Source of the DNA: an uncultured Planctomycetales bacterium
GTDB taxonomy: Bacteria; Planctomycetota; Planctomycetia; Pirellulales; Thermoguttaceae
Direction of reading: 5' to 3'
DNA length: 5,626 nucleotides
Assembly (NCBI GenBank): GCA_937889015.1
Contig: CALARR010000270.1
Coordinates: forward strand, 1 to 5,626
Below the pieces are notes generated by a model, which saw nothing but the letters and a program-made list of their open reading frames with translations, was not told where the DNA came from and ran no database searches. Of this stretch, positions 3,896 through 5,626 are shown piece after piece (the first letter of the stretch is position 1; each line of letters starts with the position of its first letter). A program made the translations under genes and the position numbers.

Positions 3896-5626
3896 TTAGC
3901 GTGGCGTGCGGCGCAGGCCGAAGGCCGTGTAGTGCAGGCCGGCGTCGTCCTCGACGAGGACCGCGCCGCCGGGGGCGAGGTATTGCTGGACGACCGAGAA
4001 GGGGGGCAAGGGGTTGGCTTCCAGGGCGCCGCTCATCGAGCCCAGCAAGACGTTGCGCTCGCCGCTGCGCTGCAATCGCTGGCGGACCTTTTCGTCGGCG
4101 GCCAGGGAATACAGATAGCGCATCATTTCTTCGGGCCGATTGAAGTTCAGCAGGACCATTTCGGCTCCCTGGGCCTCGCGGCGCGCGCGGCTGGCGACCA
4201 GTTTGAATTCCAGCGATTCGGCCAGGGATTGCGCTCCGTCGAGTCGCGTGGCGAGGGCCTTCTCGTACACTTCAACGCGGTCGGCCAGCAGCAAGTAGTC
4301 GTCGGCCAGGCCAAAACAGAGCGCCGGCCGGGACTCGTCGGGCGGCTGGTCGCTGAGGGTGGGGGGCGTGACGCGCCAGAACTTCTGGCCGGCATACTCG
4401 TGCGCGAGCAAAAAGGGACGCTGCTCGTCGGCGACGCGTGCCAGCAGGTTCTGCGCGGCCTTGACGTCTTTGATCCGCAATCCGACCAGGCGTGCGCGGC
4501 TGCGCGGGCCCAGCGGCTCCTGCAAGCGGGTGACCATGCTCACGCGGCCTTCCAGGAGCGGCAACAGATCCTTCTCCCAGTCGACTCCTGTCTTGCCCAG
4601 GCGTTGGCGAATCCAGTTGGCCAGATAGCCTTCGCCGCGAAAGCTATCGACCAGTTTGACCAGGGCCTCGTAGCTGCGTTGGAACTCCCAGCGCAGGGTG
4701 ATGTAGTCGGCCACATCGCCAGGGACCCAAGGTTCGGGGCGGGGATCGAAGCGCGAGAAGCCGAGGACCTTCAGCGCGCCGCCGCGCTGGGTCGACAACA
4801 ACAGGTTGGCGCGGATGAGGAAGTCGTACAGAGGCGAGTCGAGGGTAGCGGTGGCCCCCAGGCCCTCGATCCCATCCAGCCCGAGCACGGGCAACAGGGC
4901 CAACACGATCCGGGCGCTGCTTTGGGCTTCGCCGACGGCCTGGAACACGCCCACGGGATCAACATAGAAGAGCGCCTGGGGCGGTTCGTCGCCTTGGCGA
5001 GGCTGGAGCGTGACGTAGCCGTGGATGTCGGCCAGACTGCCGCCGGATCGGCCGTTCCAGTGCGTAAGCAGTTCGCGAAGCACGTCGGGATTGGTGCCCA
5101 GCAGGATGTTCTGATCCTTCTCCAGGCAAGCCATGTGACGTTGAGGCGGCCCGTCGCTTTCCCACACGATCCAGGGTATGCCATCGACGGTGGAACGCGT
5201 GGCGGTCATGCCAGAATCCTGCAAGGCCTGGCCCAGCCGATCGACGAGTTTGCGTGCGGATTCGATCTGCGCGCCGGCCTCCAGCAGCAGGACCAGGGCG
5301 GGCGACTTGCCGGGCACCGGCAGGAGGGCCAGGGCCACTTCGCCCTGGGCGAGATCGAGGAGCTCAGCGGTCGAGAGGCCGATGCGTTCCTGGGCCACCG
5401 CGGCCAGGGAGCCGTAGAGGTGCGTGACCAGGCCCTGCAGTTGCGGATCGCGACTGATGGCCCCGATCGCGCTTTGCTGCAGCCGCTGGAGGGCTTGGGG
5501 CGGGCTGGGAATACTGACGAAGAGGACGGTGTTTTCCGGCAGGATGTTGGCCGCCGGCGCGCGCTGGGCCCAGGTCGTCGCCGGGGCGCCACTGATCGCC
5601 GTCCACAACAGCATGCAGGCCAGAGT
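3896..5626 (-). CDS. Large secreted DUF3352-like protein, 5' end cut by window
   Basis: At least 576 codons. The frame is open to the right edge: four codons (TLAC) precede the first visible Met at 5614, and no SD lies in front of that Met. The visible N-terminus (TLACMLLWTAISGAPATTWAQ) looks like the end of a signal-peptide core with a TWA-Q cleavage site near residue 16, so the true start is probably a few codons outside. Counting from that Met, segments are ILPENTVLFVSIPSPP (24-39), ERIGLSTAELLDLAQGEVALALLP (76-99), FYVDPVGVF (216-224), EPWVPGDVADYITLRWEF (294-311), SFRGEGYLANWIRQRLGKTGVDWEKDLLPLLEGRVSMVTR (324-363), ADDYLLLADRVEVYEKAL (437-454) and APGGAVLVEDDAGLHYTAFGLRR (547-569). Length, the repeated hydrophobic-strand pattern and the C-terminal ending match planctomycete secreted proteins annotated as DUF3352 or hypothetical. 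No catalytic motif is visible and the function is unknown. It is separated by 93 bp from the transporter gene, which appears to have its own promoter. Confidence 0.8.
   Translation of the reverse strand, partial: TLACMLLWTAISGAPATTWAQRAPAANILPENTVLFVSIPSPPQALQRLQQSAIGAISRDPQLQGLVTHLYGSLAAVAQERIGLSTAELLDLAQGEVALALLPVPGKSPALVLLLEAGAQIESARKLVDRLGQALQDSGMTATRSTVDGIPWIVWESDGPPQRHMACLEKDQNILLGTNPDVLRELLTHWNGRSGGSLADIHGYVTLQPRQGDEPPQALFYVDPVGVFQAVGEAQSSARIVLALLPVLGLDGIEGLGATATLDSPLYDFLIRANLLLSTQRGGALKVLGFSRFDPRPEPWVPGDVADYITLRWEFQRSYEALVKLVDSFRGEGYLANWIRQRLGKTGVDWEKDLLPLLEGRVSMVTRLQEPLGPRSRARLVGLRIKDVKAAQNLLARVADEQRPFLLAHEYAGQKFWRVTPPTLSDQPPDESRPALCFGLADDYLLLADRVEVYEKALATRLDGAQSLAESLEFKLVASRARREAQGAEMVLLNFNRPEEMMRYLYSLAADEKVRQRLQRSGERNVLLGSMSGALEANPLPPFSVVQQYLAPGGAVLVEDDAGLHYTAFGLRRTPR

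Overview
The window looks like a stretch of a GC-rich planctomycete chromosome (Pirellulales-like, at a guess). The basis is the protein style: a Tat-exported sugar isomerase-like TIM barrel, a DUF5009/HGSNAT-type membrane acyltransferase, a large secreted DUF3352-like protein, and intergenic DNA full of short palindromes and G-rich micro-repeats. No taxonomic marker such as rRNA is present, so the assignment is an inference from protein and repeat character.

Layout. All convincing genes are on the minus strand and read right to left. (1) 5626-3896: a large secreted protein, cut by the right edge of the window. (2) 3802-3014: a VIT1/CCC1-family Fe/Mn transporter, with its own likely -10 box and a good Shine-Dalgarno (SD) sequence. 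(3) 2980-1709: a multi-pass membrane protein of the heparan-alpha-glucosaminide N-acetyltransferase-like family. It starts with TTG only 33 nt after the transporter stop and is probably co-transcribed with it. (4) 1541-669: a Tat-signal sugar phosphate isomerase/epimerase-like protein, preceded by a 167-bp gap holding a candidate sigma70 promoter and an 80-nt imperfect inverted repeat. The genes share no obvious pathway and look like a loose co-directional cluster.

Region 1-668 has no credible intact gene. At its left edge, on the minus strand, is a fragment of an RHS/YD-repeat protein broken by a one-base frameshift. It is followed by an 8-bp-period G-rich degenerate repeat (142-221), an imperfect CACGAAA inverted repeat, a 23-28-bp-spaced cluster of palindromic AACCTGCC units (374-466), a second 8-bp-period patch, and a duplicated hairpin element with perfect 15-bp arms (548-586). 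This repeat accumulation is the most unusual part of the window. I see no defence system, CRISPR array, transposase, tRNA or rRNA, and no clear undescribed multi-gene system; the best leads are the repeat mosaic and the structured leader of the isomerase-like gene.
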